Origin: Flavobacterium sp. N502540
Lineage (GTDB): Bacteria; Bacteroidota; Bacteroidia; Flavobacteriales; Flavobacteriaceae
Assembly (NCBI RefSeq): GCF_025947365.1
Contig: NZ_CP110012.1
Span: 62,001 to 126,000 of the forward strand
Length of the DNA: 64,000 nt
Direction of reading: 5' to 3'
Shown here: piece after piece, positions 34,445 through 44,865 of the stretch
Layout of the letters: each line of letters starts with the position of its first letter
Position numbering within the stretch: position 1 is the first letter of the stretch
The notes under the pieces: model-generated
Databases searched by the model: none
Told to the model about the DNA's origin: nothing
What the model saw: the letters and a program-made list of their open reading frames with translations, nothing else
Translations under genes and position numbers: made by a program

Positions 34445-36199
34445 ATGAAAGCAAAAGCATTTGATACCGGATTATTCAAACGAATCTTAAAATATACCAA
34501 ACCCTATAAATGGCGCTACTACGGCGTTATTATTTTTGCTGTATCTCTTTCTATTTTTGCAGCCCTTCGCCCCTATTTGCTAAAACAAACGGTCGACGGC
34601 TATATCAAGACACACGACAAAGAAGGTTTACTTCTTTATATCATGTTAATGGGAGCGGTTCTTTTAATGGAAGTTTTCTCCCAATTCTATTTTGTCTATT
34701 GGGCCAACTGGCTTGGACAGGATATCGTAAAGGACATTCGTACCAAACTTTTTAAACACATACTAAGTTTCAGAATGAAGTACTTTGATCTGGTTCCGGT
34801 AGGACAATTGGTCACAAGATCTGTTTCAGACATTGAATCAATTGCCCGAATTTTCAGTCAGGGACTTTTTATGATCATTAGTGATTTAATGAAAATGCTT
34901 GTAGTCCTTATTTTTATGTTTTATATGAACTGGAAATTAACATGGATCGTAGTCGTTGCCATGCCGATTCTGGTGTATATCACCCGAATATTCCAACGTA
35001 AAATGCAGGTCGCTTTCGAAGAAGTCCGCACGCAGATTGCCAATATGAACTCTTTTGTACAGGAACGTGTTACAGGAATGAAAATCGTACAGCTTTTCAA
35101 TCGCGAACAAATTGAAGCCGATAATTTTAAAGAAATCAATAACAAACACAGAGTTGCCTGGATCAAAACTATTTTATACAACTCGATATTTTTCCCTATT
35201 GCCGATATTATCTCTTCTATTACCTTAGGAGTAGTGGTCGTTTATGGTGGATTCAAGATCCTGAACGGAGATCATTTTACAACTTTCGGAGATTTGTTTT
35301 CCTATACGATGTTTATCGGAATGCTGTTCAATCCATTACGACAGATTGCAGATAAATTCAACGAGATGCAATTAGGGATGATTGCTGCCAATCGTGTTTT
35401 TGATATCATCGATACTCAGGATCATATTCAGGATACCGGAACAATTGAAGCTCCAATTTTTGAAGGAAGTATTGAATTTAAAGACGTGCGTTTCAGTTAT
35501 ATTCCGGAAGAAGAAGTCATAAAAGGAATTGATTTATCTGTCGCTTCAGGTCAAACTGTCGCTATTGTAGGTTCAACCGGAGCAGGAAAATCTACTATCA
35601 TCAATTTACTGAATCGTTTTTACGAAATTAACAGCGGTACAATTTGCATTGACGGTCATAATATCGAAAATTACACGCTGGCCTCGCTTCGAAAACAAAT
35701 TGCCGTGGTTTTGCAGGATGTTTTTTTGTTTGCCGATACGATTTATAACAATATCACTTTACACAATCCCGAAATTAGTCGTGATCAGGTTTTAGAGGCT
35801 GCTAAGAAAATTGGCGTGCACGATTTCATTATGAGTCTGCCGGATAATTATGATTTTGATGTAAAAGAACGAGGGGTTATGCTTTCGTCCGGACAGCGTC
35901 AGTTAATTGCTTTTTTAAGATCATATGTCAGTAATCCGAGTATTTTAATTCTGGATGAAGCAACGTCTTCAATAGACACCTATTCTGAAGAACTCATTCA
36001 GCGTGCTACCGAAACGATTACCAAAGGAAGAACTTCGATCATCATCGCACACCGATTGGCTACGATTGTAAATGCCGACAAAATCGTTGTGATGGATAAA
36101 GGTCTGATCGTAGAGCAAGGAACGCATCAGGAATTACTCCTTAAAACCGACGGTTATTATAAAAACCTGTACGACTCCCAATTTGCTGTAGCGAACTAG
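34445..36199 (+). CDS. ABC exporter, fused permease and ATPase (MsbA/LmrA-like)
   Basis: 584 residues: type 1 exporter transmembrane domain (helices about 24-43, 63-86, 140-160, 165-182, 245-275, 285-300) followed by the nucleotide-binding domain with Walker A GSTGAGKST (376-384), Q loop VLQDVFLF, signature LSSGQRQ, Walker B ILILDEATSSID and the switch His in IIAHRLATI. As a half-transporter it would work as a homodimer exporting lipid or drug-like molecules. The family signature has SSGQ instead of the usual SGGQ, a common variant. It stands alone after the palindromic element; no partner gene adjoins it. Confidence 0.93.
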   Translation: MKAKAFDTGLFKRILKYTKPYKWRYYGVIIFAVSLSIFAALRPYLLKQTVDGYIKTHDKEGLLLYIMLMGAVLLMEVFSQFYFVYWANWLGQDIVKDIRTKLFKHILSFRMKYFDLVPVGQLVTRSVSDIESIARIFSQGLFMIISDLMKMLVVLIFMFYMNWKLTWIVVVAMPILVYITRIFQRKMQVAFEEVRTQIANMNSFVQERVTGMKIVQLFNREQIEADNFKEINNKHRVAWIKTILYNSIFFPIADIISSITLGVVVVYGGFKILNGDHFTTFGDLFSYTMFIGMLFNPLRQIADKFNEMQLGMIAANRVFDIIDTQDHIQDTGTIEAPIFEGSIEFKDVRFSYIPEEEVIKGIDLSVASGQTVAIVGSTGAGKSTIINLLNRFYEINSGTICIDGHNIENYTLASLRKQIAVVLQDVFLFADTIYNNITLHNPEISRDQVLEAAKKIGVHDFIMSLPDNYDFDVKERGVMLSSGQRQLIAFLRSYVSNPSILILDEATSSIDTYSEELIQRATETITKGRTSIIIAHRLATIVNADKIVVMDKGLIVEQGTHQELLLKTDGYYKNLYDSQFAVAN

Positions 36200-36329
36200 A
36201 TTTCAAAATGCTAAAAAAGTTCTTAAAAAAGTTAAAATAGCGTTATAAGAATCATAAATCTACTGATTCACAGACTTTAGGATAGCAGTCTTTTTTTTGA
36301 ATTATTTATCTTTGAGAGACAAAATTCAA

Positions 36330-36926
36330 ATGCAAAAGAAAATGCCACAAAATAGATTTTATCCAAACGAAGAATTCAAAGAAATAGAAATAAACGCCTC
36401 ATTACAACTTAAATATGCTATTTCAAACAAAGGCCGACTCATTAGTTTTACAGATGAAATTCAAAACGGACGTATTCTAAAAGGCGGTTTAAGCGATGGT
36501 TATCCTACTTTTAGATTTAAGGTTAAAGATGGTGACAAAATTGTCAATAAATATCTTTTTCTGTACAAATTAGTCGCTCATTATTTCATTCCAAAAGAAT
36601 CAGAAGAACAAACGTATGTACTCCATCTGGATTACAACCGCAACAACGACGATGTAAAAAATTTATGCTGGGCAACAAAAGCCGAAATGATGGCGCACAG
36701 CCGTAAAAGTCCGCATGTGATTCAGGCAAAAAAGAATCTGATTGAGCACAATTTAAAAGCCGACGGAAGAAAATTAACGACTACCAAAGTCATGTTAATC
36801 AAAAAAATCCTCGCACGCCCGGAACAAAAAACACGTCTGAAAATGATTGCCAAACAATTTGGCGTTAGCGAAATGCAAATACGACGTATCGCCAGCGGTG
36901 AAAACTGGGGCCATATTAAGGTCTGA
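36330..36926 (+). CDS. NUMOD4/HNH-like domain protein with C-terminal helix-turn-helix
   Basis: 198 residues from ATG 36330 (a further ATG at 36342 is also possible; the TTG at 36297 is unlikely because a -7-like TATCTTTG lies at 36307-36314). NUMOD4-like segment: YAISNKGRLISFTDE. HNH-like region: VLHLDYNRNNDDVKNLCWAT, where only one His of the usual pair remains. The C-terminal AKQFGVSEMQIRRIASGENWG is a helix-turn-helix of the kind that accompanies HNH homing endonucleases. No intron or intein host gene is interrupted here, so it may be a domesticated DNA-binding protein. Nuclease activity is uncertain. Confidence 0.75.
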   Translation: MQKKMPQNRFYPNEEFKEIEINASLQLKYAISNKGRLISFTDEIQNGRILKGGLSDGYPTFRFKVKDGDKIVNKYLFLYKLVAHYFIPKESEEQTYVLHLDYNRNNDDVKNLCWATKAEMMAHSRKSPHVIQAKKNLIEHNLKADGRKLTTTKVMLIKKILARPEQKTRLKMIAKQFGVSEMQIRRIASGENWGHIKV

Positions 36927-36962
36927 TACCTAAAAAAATTCATTCTATTATTATCATTATCT

Positions 36963-36993
36963 GGAGCTTCTTAAAAAGGGGCTCCTTTTTTTT
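36963..36993 (+). terminator. Probable Rho-independent terminator
   Basis: GGAGC (36963-36967) and GCTCC (36981-36985) form a short stem, followed by eight T. It lies 36 bp after the NUMOD4/HNH-like gene. Confidence 0.65.
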
Positions 36994-37143
36994 GCATAAC
37001 CATCAATAAACAAATCCTTCATTTTTAAGCATTTAGAACATCTTCACAACAAAACATTAAAATTCAGAATCAAAAAAGGCAGAATAATAGGATTAATACT
37101 TTTATTAATTGTAAACTTGCATACCAAATTCAAAGATAATTTT

Positions 37144-40100
37144 ATGAAGAAAAAACTACTTATCTTACTGTGTTTACTCAGTTTATCTGCTTTTGCACAA
37201 ACTACTTTAATCCCTGATCAAAATTTCGAACAAAAACTAATCTCTCTCGGATTGGATACCATTCTCGATGGAAAAGTGCTAACTTCAAACATTTCATCTG
37301 TTACTTCTTTGGATATAAGTTCCAGTTCTATTAAAAGTCTTAGAGGACTTCATGCTTTTACTAATCTTGAGACTTTAATTTGTTCCAACAATGAAATAAT
37401 CGGTTTAGACTTTCCTAATAATCCTAAACTTTCTACTTTGATTTGTCATTCGAATAAAATACAAAGTTTAGATGTTAGTAAAAACCCCCGCCTGCAAAAT
37501 TTAGACTGCCAATCCAATGAAATAAATTATTTGGATATATCCCAAAATACTTTTCTAACACAGTTAAATTGTTCTAAAAACAAACTGAGTTCTTTAAACA
37601 CTTCTAAAAATTTAAGACTTAAGGGACTGTATTGTTCAGATAACATATTGAATACTTTAAACCTTAGCAGCAATACCTTACTTACTGAACTTAACTGCAA
37701 TAATAACAGGATTAAAAGTCTTACTATTTCCGATAACACTGGTTTAATAGATCTATATTGCGAAAACAACCGAATAACTACTTTGGATCTTTCTAAACAG
37801 AAAGAGCTTAAAAATGTTAATTTGAAATCTAACAATCTTGTAAATCTAAATATAAAAAACGGCAACAATAAGTCTTTAAATATCAACAATCTAATTTTTA
37901 CACACAATTCACAGTTGTTATGCATACAAGTTGATAATGTATTGTACTCCAGTATGAATTGGGAATACATAAAGGATCTTCAAACAAGTTATTCTACCGA
38001 CTGCCCTAATTATACTGTAATACCTGATACAGATTTCGAAAATGCTCTTATTGCTTTAGGAATTGATTCAGGAACTCCTGACAGAAAAGTTTTAACTTCA
38101 AACGTTTCTACTGTAACTACACTAGATTTAGGAATTAATACAACTATTGCAGATCTAACCGGAATACAAGACTTTACAGCACTTCAGACTCTAATTTGTC
38201 GTGGAAATACAGGTCAGGTAATCAACGGAGGGAACGGAAAATTAAAAATTCTTGATACTTCTAAAAACGTAAACCTGACCACTCTGGACTGCTCCTATAA
38301 CCAGCTTATAAATTTAGATGTCACCAAAAATCCTTTACTGGTTTCGTTAAAATGTAACGTCAATAGATTTGATAAAATTGATGTTACTAAAAATGTTAAT
38401 CTGGACTATCTTGATGTAAGCAGCAATTCTATTTTTCAACTCGACGTTTCCAAAATTCCAACTTTGCGTTACCTGAGAGCTGACAACACAAAACTTACTT
38501 CACTAGATGTTTCTTCTAATCCCGCAATGGTTGGATTGTTTTGTAACAATTCCGATTTAAGAAGTTTAAATTTAAAAAATGGAAATAACCAATTAATTTC
38601 AGCACAAGATATAAACTTTAAGGGAAACCCAAATTTAAACTGTATTCAGGTCGACAATGCCGTAAATGCTACTGCAAACTGGTCTACTGCCAAAGATGCT
38701 GCCACAAATTATACAACCGAATGTGTAAATGATGCGTTTACAATGATTCCCGACAGCAACTTTGAAAATGCACTTATAACTTTAGGAATCGATGCAGGAG
38801 TTCCGGATGGAAAAATCCTGACTTCAAAAGTTTCTTCTGTCACGAAATTAGATTTAGGAACCAATACAACCATTACAGATCTGACCGGAATACAAGATTT
38901 CAAAGCCCTTGAGTGGCTGGTTTGCCAAGGAAATACTGGTCGCGCAGGTGATGGCGGAAACGGAAAACTAAAAACACTTGATGTCTCCAAGAATACAAAT
39001 CTAACGATTCTTGAATGCTCTTTTAATCAACTTACCCATTTAGATGTAACGCATAACCCATTACTGCGTTCCTTAAGATGTAGTGTAAATAAATTAACAG
39101 CAATTGATGTTTCTCAAAACACAAAACTGGATGATCTTGATGTAGGCAGTAATCAAATTACTACACTTGATGTCTCAAAAATTCCAACTTTACGTTTTCT
39201 GACTGCCGAATCTACTAAACTTACCGCATTAGATCTTTCCTCTAATCCGGCATTGGTTGGATTATTTTGTAGAAGTTCGGCTTTGACCAGTTTAAATCTA
39301 AGAAATGGTAAAAACCAATTAATTGTACCGCAGAGTATAACCTTTACAGGAAATCCAAATTTAACTTGTATACAGGTTGATGATGCAGTATTCTCTACTG
39401 CAAACTGGTCTGCTGCTAAAGATGCCTCTGCCAATTACTCAAATGAATGTCAGACTAGTCCATACACCCTTATTCCTGACAGTAATTTCGAAAATGCTCT
39501 TATTTCCTTAGGAATTGATTCAGGAGTTCCGGACGGAAAAGTACTGACTTCAAACGTTTCTTCGGTGACAAAATTAGATTTAGGAACCAATACTACTATT
39601 ACAGATCTAACAGGAATACAAGATTTTACAGCACTTGAACGGTTAATTTGCCGTGGAAATTTTGGACACATGGATACAGGCGGAAATGGAAATTTGACTA
39701 CTATTGACGTTACTAAAAACACAAAACTAACTGTTCTTGACATCTCGTACAATAAAATTACAGCTTTAGATGTATCTAAGAATCCGTTACTGATTTCATT
39801 AAAGTGCAGCGTAAATAAACTAACAAAAATTGACGTTTCTCAAAATATAAAACTGGATAATCTTGACATCAGCAGTAATCATATTACACAGCTTGATATT
39901 TCTAAAATTCCAACTTTACGTCACCTAAGTACTGATTACACGAAACTTACGGCACTGGATATTTCATCTAATCCGGTAATGGTTGGGCTATTTTGTAACA
40001 ATTCGACTTTAACAAGTTTAAATCTAAAAAATGGACAAAACCAATTGATTGCAGCGCAAAGCATAAACTTTAAGCAAAATCCTAATTTAACTTGTATTCA

Positions 40101-42987
40101 GGTTGATAATGCCGTAAATGCTACTGCAAACTGGTCTGCTGCTAAAGATGCTTCTGCCAATTACTCAAATGAATGTCAGACTGGTCCATACACCCTTATT
40201 CCTGACAGCAATTTCGAAAATGCTCTTATTTCCTTAGGAATTGATTCGGGAGTTCCGGATGGAAAAGTACTGACTTCAAAGGTTTCTTCGGTAACAAAAT
40301 TAGATTTAGGAACCAATGCAACCATTGCTGATCTAACCGGAATACAAGATTTTACAGCACTCCAATGGTTAATTTGTCATGGAAATTTTGGACACATGGA
40401 TACGGGCGGAAATGGAAAACTGACTACAATTGATGTTTCAAAAAACACAAAACTGACTGTTCTCGATGTCTCATTCAACAAAATTACAAATCTGGATGTT
40501 ACCAATAATCCATTGCTAATTTCTTTAAGCTGTAACGTTAATAAATTGACCGCAATTAATGTTTCTAAAAACACAAAACTGGATAATCTTGACATCAGTA
40601 ATAATTACATTACACAGCTTGATATTTCCAAAATTCCAACTTTACGTTACCTAAGCGCTCACTACACAAAACTTACGGCACTGGATATTTCCTCTAATCC
40701 GGTAATGGTTGGGCTATTTTGTAACAATTCGACTTTAACAAGTTTAAATCTAAAAAACGGCCGCAACCAATTGATTGCAGCACAAAGCATAGACTTTAAG
40801 GCAAATCCTAATTTAACTTGTATTCAGGTTGATAATGCCGTAAATGCTACTGCAAACTGGTCTGCTGCTAAAGATGCTTCTGCCAATTACTCAAACGAAT
40901 GCCAGAGTAATTTATACACGCTTATTCCTGACAGTAATTTCGAAAACAAATTGATTAAATTGGGAATTGATTCAGGAACTCCTGACGGAAGAGTATTAAC
41001 CTCTAGTGTTAACACCGTAACGTCTTTAGATGTCTCCCTAAGTAATATTACAGATTTGACCGGTCTAGAAGACTTTACCGCTTTAACATCATTAAAATGT
41101 CAAGCAAATTATACTTTAAAAGCTCTGGATGTTACGAAAAATATCCATTTAACTACATTGGATTGTAACAATAATTATCTCGTAACAGCTTTAGATGTAT
41201 CGAAAAATACTGCATTAGTTGATTTAAATTGTTATTACAATAACCTGAGCACTTTAAATGTAAGCTCAAATACAAACTTAACCTCTTTACAATGTGGGTC
41301 CAATAAGTTAACAAGCTTAGATGTTACAAATAATAAAGCATTAACTAAACTAGATCTTGGATACAACCAGATTTCAAATTTAGATGTATCAAAAAATACT
41401 CAATTAACATCATTAAGTTGTACCGGAAATCAAATTTCTGACTTAAACATCCGTTCGAATACAAAATTAACTGAACTGTGGGCCGGACACAATAAATATA
41501 CCGTGCTGGATGTTTCAAATAATACTGCTTTAACGTCGCTAATATGCAATACAAATCAATTAACATCAATAGACGTTTCAAAAAATACCGCATTAACAAG
41601 ATTGTTAGTCTACCAAAATAAGATAACAAGTATAGATATTTCAAACAATCCCTTACTGAATTCATTTGATTGTAATTCGAACTTAATCACCGATCTTAAT
41701 GTTTCAAAAAATTTAGATTTATCCTCTTTATACTGTGACAAGAATAAATTAACTAGCTTAGATGTATCCGTAAACACTAAGCTTGGGACATTAGATTGTG
41801 CTAACAACCTGCTTACGAACCTGGACGTTTCTAAAAATAAAAATTTAAGGTCGCTTGAATGTGAATCCAACAAACTGGTAAGTCTGAACCTAAAAAATGG
41901 TTATAATTATATGTTTGATCCTTTTCAAGGCTCTGATCCTAATTTTATTTTATATAGAATAGATTTTAGAAACAACCCTGATTTAACTTGTATTCAGGTT
42001 GATAATGCTTATTATTCAGACGAGAAATGGTCCACAAGAAAAGATCCAAAGGCAAAATTTAGCGAAGATTGCAACAATAGTACCTTGATAACAGATCCTA
42101 ATTTTGAAGATTTTCTAATTGCTGCAGGTATTGACACTGACGGAAAAAATGGAAAAGTCGCCACCTCCAGTATTGCTAATATTAAAGTTTTAGACATTTC
42201 AAATTCAAACATCTCGGATTTAAAAGGAATTGAAAACTTCACTGCTTTAGAGAAATTTATCTGTAAAGGAAATTTAATCACTACAGTTGACATGTCGAAT
42301 AACACTCAGTTAAACTATCTGGATGTTTCAAACAATCCATTAACGAGTGTTAATGTTTCTAAAAATAAATTATTAAAAGAATTTTATTGCAATGGAATAC
42401 AGATCATTATCAAAAAATCAACTTCAACCCCTAGCAGGCTGACAACTTTAGATGTGTCGAACAATACTTTGTTAACAAAATTTAACTGTTCGAACAATCA
42501 GCTGTCAAGTCTTGATTTATCAAAAAACAATAATCTGACAGAAGTAAACTGTTCCAATAACCTTCTAACCGATTTGAATTTACAAAATGGAAACAACGGT
42601 ATTTTAGTAAGCTTAAATTTAAAAAACAATGCTCACTTAACTTGTATAAAAGTCGACAATCCTTCTTTCTCAACTGCTTCCTGGACAGATGCAAAAGATG
42701 CAATTACAACTTATTCAGCCACTTGTAGTACTTTAAAAACAAATGAGCAGATTTTTAACAACATCAATATTTATCCAAATCCATCTCAGGGCGAGTTATA
42801 CATTACAAACGTTTCATTAACAAAAGCAACGATCTATGATAGTTTGGGTAAACTTGTAAAAGTAATATCCTTAAAAGCAGATACTCAGGAAAACTATATC
42901 GATTTAAAAGGAGTAGCCAAAGGAGTTTACTACATCTTTATCGAAAACCCTGAAGCACACACCGTTAAAAAAATCATCATTAAATAA
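37144..42987 (+). CDS. Giant secreted leucine-rich-repeat protein with Por (T9SS) sorting domain
   Basis: 1947 residues from ATG 37144 (an upstream in-frame TTG at 37117 lacks a signal; MKKKLLILLCLLSLSAFAQ is a clean signal peptide). The body is LRR of the form L-x-x-L-D-V-S-x-N-x-x-L, divided into modules that each open with IPDxNFExxLIxLGID and close with NLTCIQVDNAxxxxANW and a Cys. Module openings are at nt 37210, 38020, 38746, 39472, 40198, 40924 and 42088; four consecutive spacings are exactly 726 bp. The last about 75 residues (INIYPNPSQGELYI to VKKIIIK) are a type A sorting domain for T9SS surface secretion. Probably a surface adhesin or binding protein. Confidence 0.93.
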   Translation: MKKKLLILLCLLSLSAFAQTTLIPDQNFEQKLISLGLDTILDGKVLTSNISSVTSLDISSSSIKSLRGLHAFTNLETLICSNNEIIGLDFPNNPKLSTLICHSNKIQSLDVSKNPRLQNLDCQSNEINYLDISQNTFLTQLNCSKNKLSSLNTSKNLRLKGLYCSDNILNTLNLSSNTLLTELNCNNNRIKSLTISDNTGLIDLYCENNRITTLDLSKQKELKNVNLKSNNLVNLNIKNGNNKSLNINNLIFTHNSQLLCIQVDNVLYSSMNWEYIKDLQTSYSTDCPNYTVIPDTDFENALIALGIDSGTPDRKVLTSNVSTVTTLDLGINTTIADLTGIQDFTALQTLICRGNTGQVINGGNGKLKILDTSKNVNLTTLDCSYNQLINLDVTKNPLLVSLKCNVNRFDKIDVTKNVNLDYLDVSSNSIFQLDVSKIPTLRYLRADNTKLTSLDVSSNPAMVGLFCNNSDLRSLNLKNGNNQLISAQDINFKGNPNLNCIQVDNAVNATANWSTAKDAATNYTTECVNDAFTMIPDSNFENALITLGIDAGVPDGKILTSKVSSVTKLDLGTNTTITDLTGIQDFKALEWLVCQGNTGRAGDGGNGKLKTLDVSKNTNLTILECSFNQLTHLDVTHNPLLRSLRCSVNKLTAIDVSQNTKLDDLDVGSNQITTLDVSKIPTLRFLTAESTKLTALDLSSNPALVGLFCRSSALTSLNLRNGKNQLIVPQSITFTGNPNLTCIQVDDAVFSTANWSAAKDASANYSNECQTSPYTLIPDSNFENALISLGIDSGVPDGKVLTSNVSSVTKLDLGTNTTITDLTGIQDFTALERLICRGNFGHMDTGGNGNLTTIDVTKNTKLTVLDISYNKITALDVSKNPLLISLKCSVNKLTKIDVSQNIKLDNLDISSNHITQLDISKIPTLRHLSTDYTKLTALDISSNPVMVGLFCNNSTLTSLNLKNGQNQLIAAQSINFKQNPNLTCIQVDNAVNATANWSAAKDASANYSNECQTGPYTLIPDSNFENALISLGIDSGVPDGKVLTSKVSSVTKLDLGTNATIADLTGIQDFTALQWLICHGNFGHMDTGGNGKLTTIDVSKNTKLTVLDVSFNKITNLDVTNNPLLISLSCNVNKLTAINVSKNTKLDNLDISNNYITQLDISKIPTLRYLSAHYTKLTALDISSNPVMVGLFCNNSTLTSLNLKNGRNQLIAAQSIDFKANPNLTCIQVDNAVNATANWSAAKDASANYSNECQSNLYTLIPDSNFENKLIKLGIDSGTPDGRVLTSSVNTVTSLDVSLSNITDLTGLEDFTALTSLKCQANYTLKALDVTKNIHLTTLDCNNNYLVTALDVSKNTALVDLNCYYNNLSTLNVSSNTNLTSLQCGSNKLTSLDVTNNKALTKLDLGYNQISNLDVSKNTQLTSLSCTGNQISDLNIRSNTKLTELWAGHNKYTVLDVSNNTALTSLICNTNQLTSIDVSKNTALTRLLVYQNKITSIDISNNPLLNSFDCNSNLITDLNVSKNLDLSSLYCDKNKLTSLDVSVNTKLGTLDCANNLLTNLDVSKNKNLRSLECESNKLVSLNLKNGYNYMFDPFQGSDPNFILYRIDFRNNPDLTCIQVDNAYYSDEKWSTRKDPKAKFSEDCNNSTLITDPNFEDFLIAAGIDTDGKNGKVATSSIANIKVLDISNSNISDLKGIENFTALEKFICKGNLITTVDMSNNTQLNYLDVSNNPLTSVNVSKNKLLKEFYCNGIQIIIKKSTSTPSRLTTLDVSNNTLLTKFNCSNNQLSSLDLSKNNNLTEVNCSNNLLTDLNLQNGNNGILVSLNLKNNAHLTCIKVDNPSFSTASWTDAKDAITTYSATCSTLKTNEQIFNNINIYPNPSQGELYITNVSLTKATIYDSLGKLVKVISLKADTQENYIDLKGVAKGVYYIFIENPEAHTVKKIIIK
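38020..40923. repeat. Four in-frame tandem modules of 726 bp inside the LRR gene
   Basis: Module starts at 38020, 38746, 39472 and 40198, next opening at 40924: every interval is 726 bp (242 codons). The third and fourth modules share long near-identical DNA stretches, for example around 39380-39470 and 40100-40195, which points to recent duplication or gene conversion. Confidence 0.85.
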
Positions 42988-43006
42988 GTATTCTCCTATT
43001 TCACTA

Positions 43007-43042
43007 AAAAACACATTTTAAAAAATAAAATGTGTTTTTTTT
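43007..43042 (+). terminator. Rho-independent terminator after LRR gene
   Basis: AAAAACACATTTTA (43007-43020) and TAAAATGTGTTTTT (43026-43039) form a perfect 14-bp stem with an A5 loop and T run. Confidence 0.9.
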
Positions 43043-43300
43043 TTGTTACAAATTAATGATCCATCTTTCTCTACTTTGTTATTAAAAAAAAATAAAATAC
43101 CAATTAAACTTTATTCTTTTCTATAACTTTTCTCAATATCTGTGTGAAAAGATCAAATTCGGCAAGGGTGAAAAGAAATTTTAGAGTATTTTTTAAAATA
43201 AATCCTTAAATTCGCAAGCACAAATAACAAAAGAGAAAATCGATAAATGAGTTTCGGAATTAAACTTCATTTTCGATAATAAATACTAAAAACCAAAAAA
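43043..43300. other. Intergenic leader of lpdA
   Basis: About 260 bp of AT-rich sequence without coding character. A TAAATTCG near 43207 is close to the -7 pattern (one mismatch), but no -33 partner was found. Nothing else is recognisable. Confidence 0.4.
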
Positions 43301-44689
43301 ATGAAATACGACGTTATTGTTTTAGGAAGTGGTCCCGGTGGATATGTAACAGCTATTAGAGCTTCACAATTAGGCTTTAAAGTAGCTGTAGTTGAAAAGG
43401 AAAACTTAGGTGGTGTATGTTTAAACTGGGGATGTATCCCAACAAAAGCATTATTAAAATCAGCTCAGGTTTTTGATTATCTAAAACATGCTTCTGACTA
43501 CGGATTGAAAGTTTCTGAGTTCGACAAAGATTTCCCGGCAGTGGTTCAACGTAGCCGTGGTGTTGCTGAAGGAATGAGCAAAGGAGTTCAATTCTTAATG
43601 AAAAAAAACAAAATTGACGTTATTGAAGGTTTTGGAAAACTAAAACCAGGTAAAAAACTTGACGTTACAGACAAAGACAATAAAGTTACTGAATATAGCG
43701 CTGATCATATTATCATCGCAACTGGTGCTCGCTCTCGTGAGTTACCAAACTTACCACAAGATGGCGTAAAAGTAATTGGTTACCGTCAGGCAATGACCTT
43801 ACCAACTCAGCCAAAATCTATGATTATTGTAGGTTCAGGAGCAATTGGAGTTGAGTTCGCTCACTTCTACAACTCAATGGGAACTGATGTTACTATTGTA
43901 GAATTTATGCCAAATGTAGTTCCTGTAGAAGACGAAGATATCTCAAAGCAATTTGAAAGATCTTTGAAAAAAGCCGGAATTAAAGTAATGACCAACTCAT
44001 CTGTTGAACGTATTGATACAACAGGTGCGGGAGTAAAAGCTTTTGTTAAAACTGCAAAAGGTGAAGAAGTTCTTGAAGCTGACATCGTACTTTCGGCAGT
44101 TGGAATCAAAACTAACATTGAAAACATCGGTTTAGAAGAAGTTGGAATCGCTGTTGACAGAGATAAAATCTTAGTAAACGCTTACAATGCAACTAATATC
44201 CCTGGATATTATGCAATTGGAGATGTTACTCCAGGACAAGCTTTAGCTCACGTGGCTTCTGCTGAAGGAATTAACTGTGTAGAAAAAATTGCAGGTTTAC
44301 ACGTAGACCCAATCGATTACGGAAACGTTCCGGGTTGTACGTATGCAACTCCAGAAATCGCTTCTGTAGGTTTAACTGAAAAACAAGCTAAAGAAAAAGG
44401 ATACGAATTAAAAATTGGTAAATTCCCATTCTCAGCTTCAGGAAAAGCAAAAGCTGCCGGAACTCCAGACGGATTCGTAAAAGTAATCTTCGATGCTAAA
44501 TACGGAGAATGGTTAGGATGCCACATGATTGGTGCAGGTGTTACCGATATGATTGCTGAAGCAGTTGTAGCCCGTAAACTTGAAACTACAGGTCATGAAA
44601 TTCTTAAATCTATCCACCCTCACCCAACCATGAGTGAGGCTGTTATGGAAGCTGTAGCTGATGCTTACGGCGAAGTAATTCACTTGTAA
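43301..44689 (+). CDS. lpdA: Dihydrolipoyl dehydrogenase (E3)
   Basis: 462 residues. FAD-binding GSGPGGY (9-15), redox disulfide GGVCLNWGC with Cys40 and Cys45, NAD-binding GSGAIGVEFA, second FAD motif YYAIGDVTPGQALAHVASAEG, and C-terminal HPHPTMSEA with the active-site His/Glu pair (about His441, Glu446). It reoxidises dihydrolipoamide in pyruvate and 2-oxoglutarate dehydrogenase complexes, or the glycine cleavage system; the partner subunits are not adjacent. The coding sequence has no anomalies. A hairpin terminator follows at 44748. Confidence 0.96.
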   Translation: MKYDVIVLGSGPGGYVTAIRASQLGFKVAVVEKENLGGVCLNWGCIPTKALLKSAQVFDYLKHASDYGLKVSEFDKDFPAVVQRSRGVAEGMSKGVQFLMKKNKIDVIEGFGKLKPGKKLDVTDKDNKVTEYSADHIIIATGARSRELPNLPQDGVKVIGYRQAMTLPTQPKSMIIVGSGAIGVEFAHFYNSMGTDVTIVEFMPNVVPVEDEDISKQFERSLKKAGIKVMTNSSVERIDTTGAGVKAFVKTAKGEEVLEADIVLSAVGIKTNIENIGLEEVGIAVDRDKILVNAYNATNIPGYYAIGDVTPGQALAHVASAEGINCVEKIAGLHVDPIDYGNVPGCTYATPEIASVGLTEKQAKEKGYELKIGKFPFSASGKAKAAGTPDGFVKVIFDAKYGEWLGCHMIGAGVTDMIAEAVVARKLETTGHEILKSIHPHPTMSEAVMEAVADAYGEVIHL

Positions 44690-44747
44690 AAATATACAAT
44701 GTAAAGATGTAATGCCTTTACAGAGTTATATATAATTTTCAATTTAT

Positions 44748-44782
44748 AAAATCCGATTTGCTAAAAGTAAATCGGATTTTTT
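44748..44782 (+). terminator. Rho-independent terminator after lpdA
   Basis: AAAATCCGATTT (44748-44759, last bases) and AAATCGGATTTT (44769-44780) form a 12-bp stem followed by T. Member of the AAATCCGATTTG hairpin family. Confidence 0.88.
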
Positions 44783-44865
44783 ATGAAAATGAATTCCTTA
44801 ATCTTAATAACTGATTTTATACTTTTAATAAAAACCTTACTGTTTTATAAAACACACATTTATTT

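Noticed and set aside
36330..36926. Homing endonuclease of a group I intron or intein
   Set aside because: Flanking genes are intact and no host gene is split around it.
37527..42703. Many antisense open frames opposite the LRR gene
   Set aside because: They follow the repeat period of the LRR gene and have no independent start or signal features; they are shadows of the repeats.
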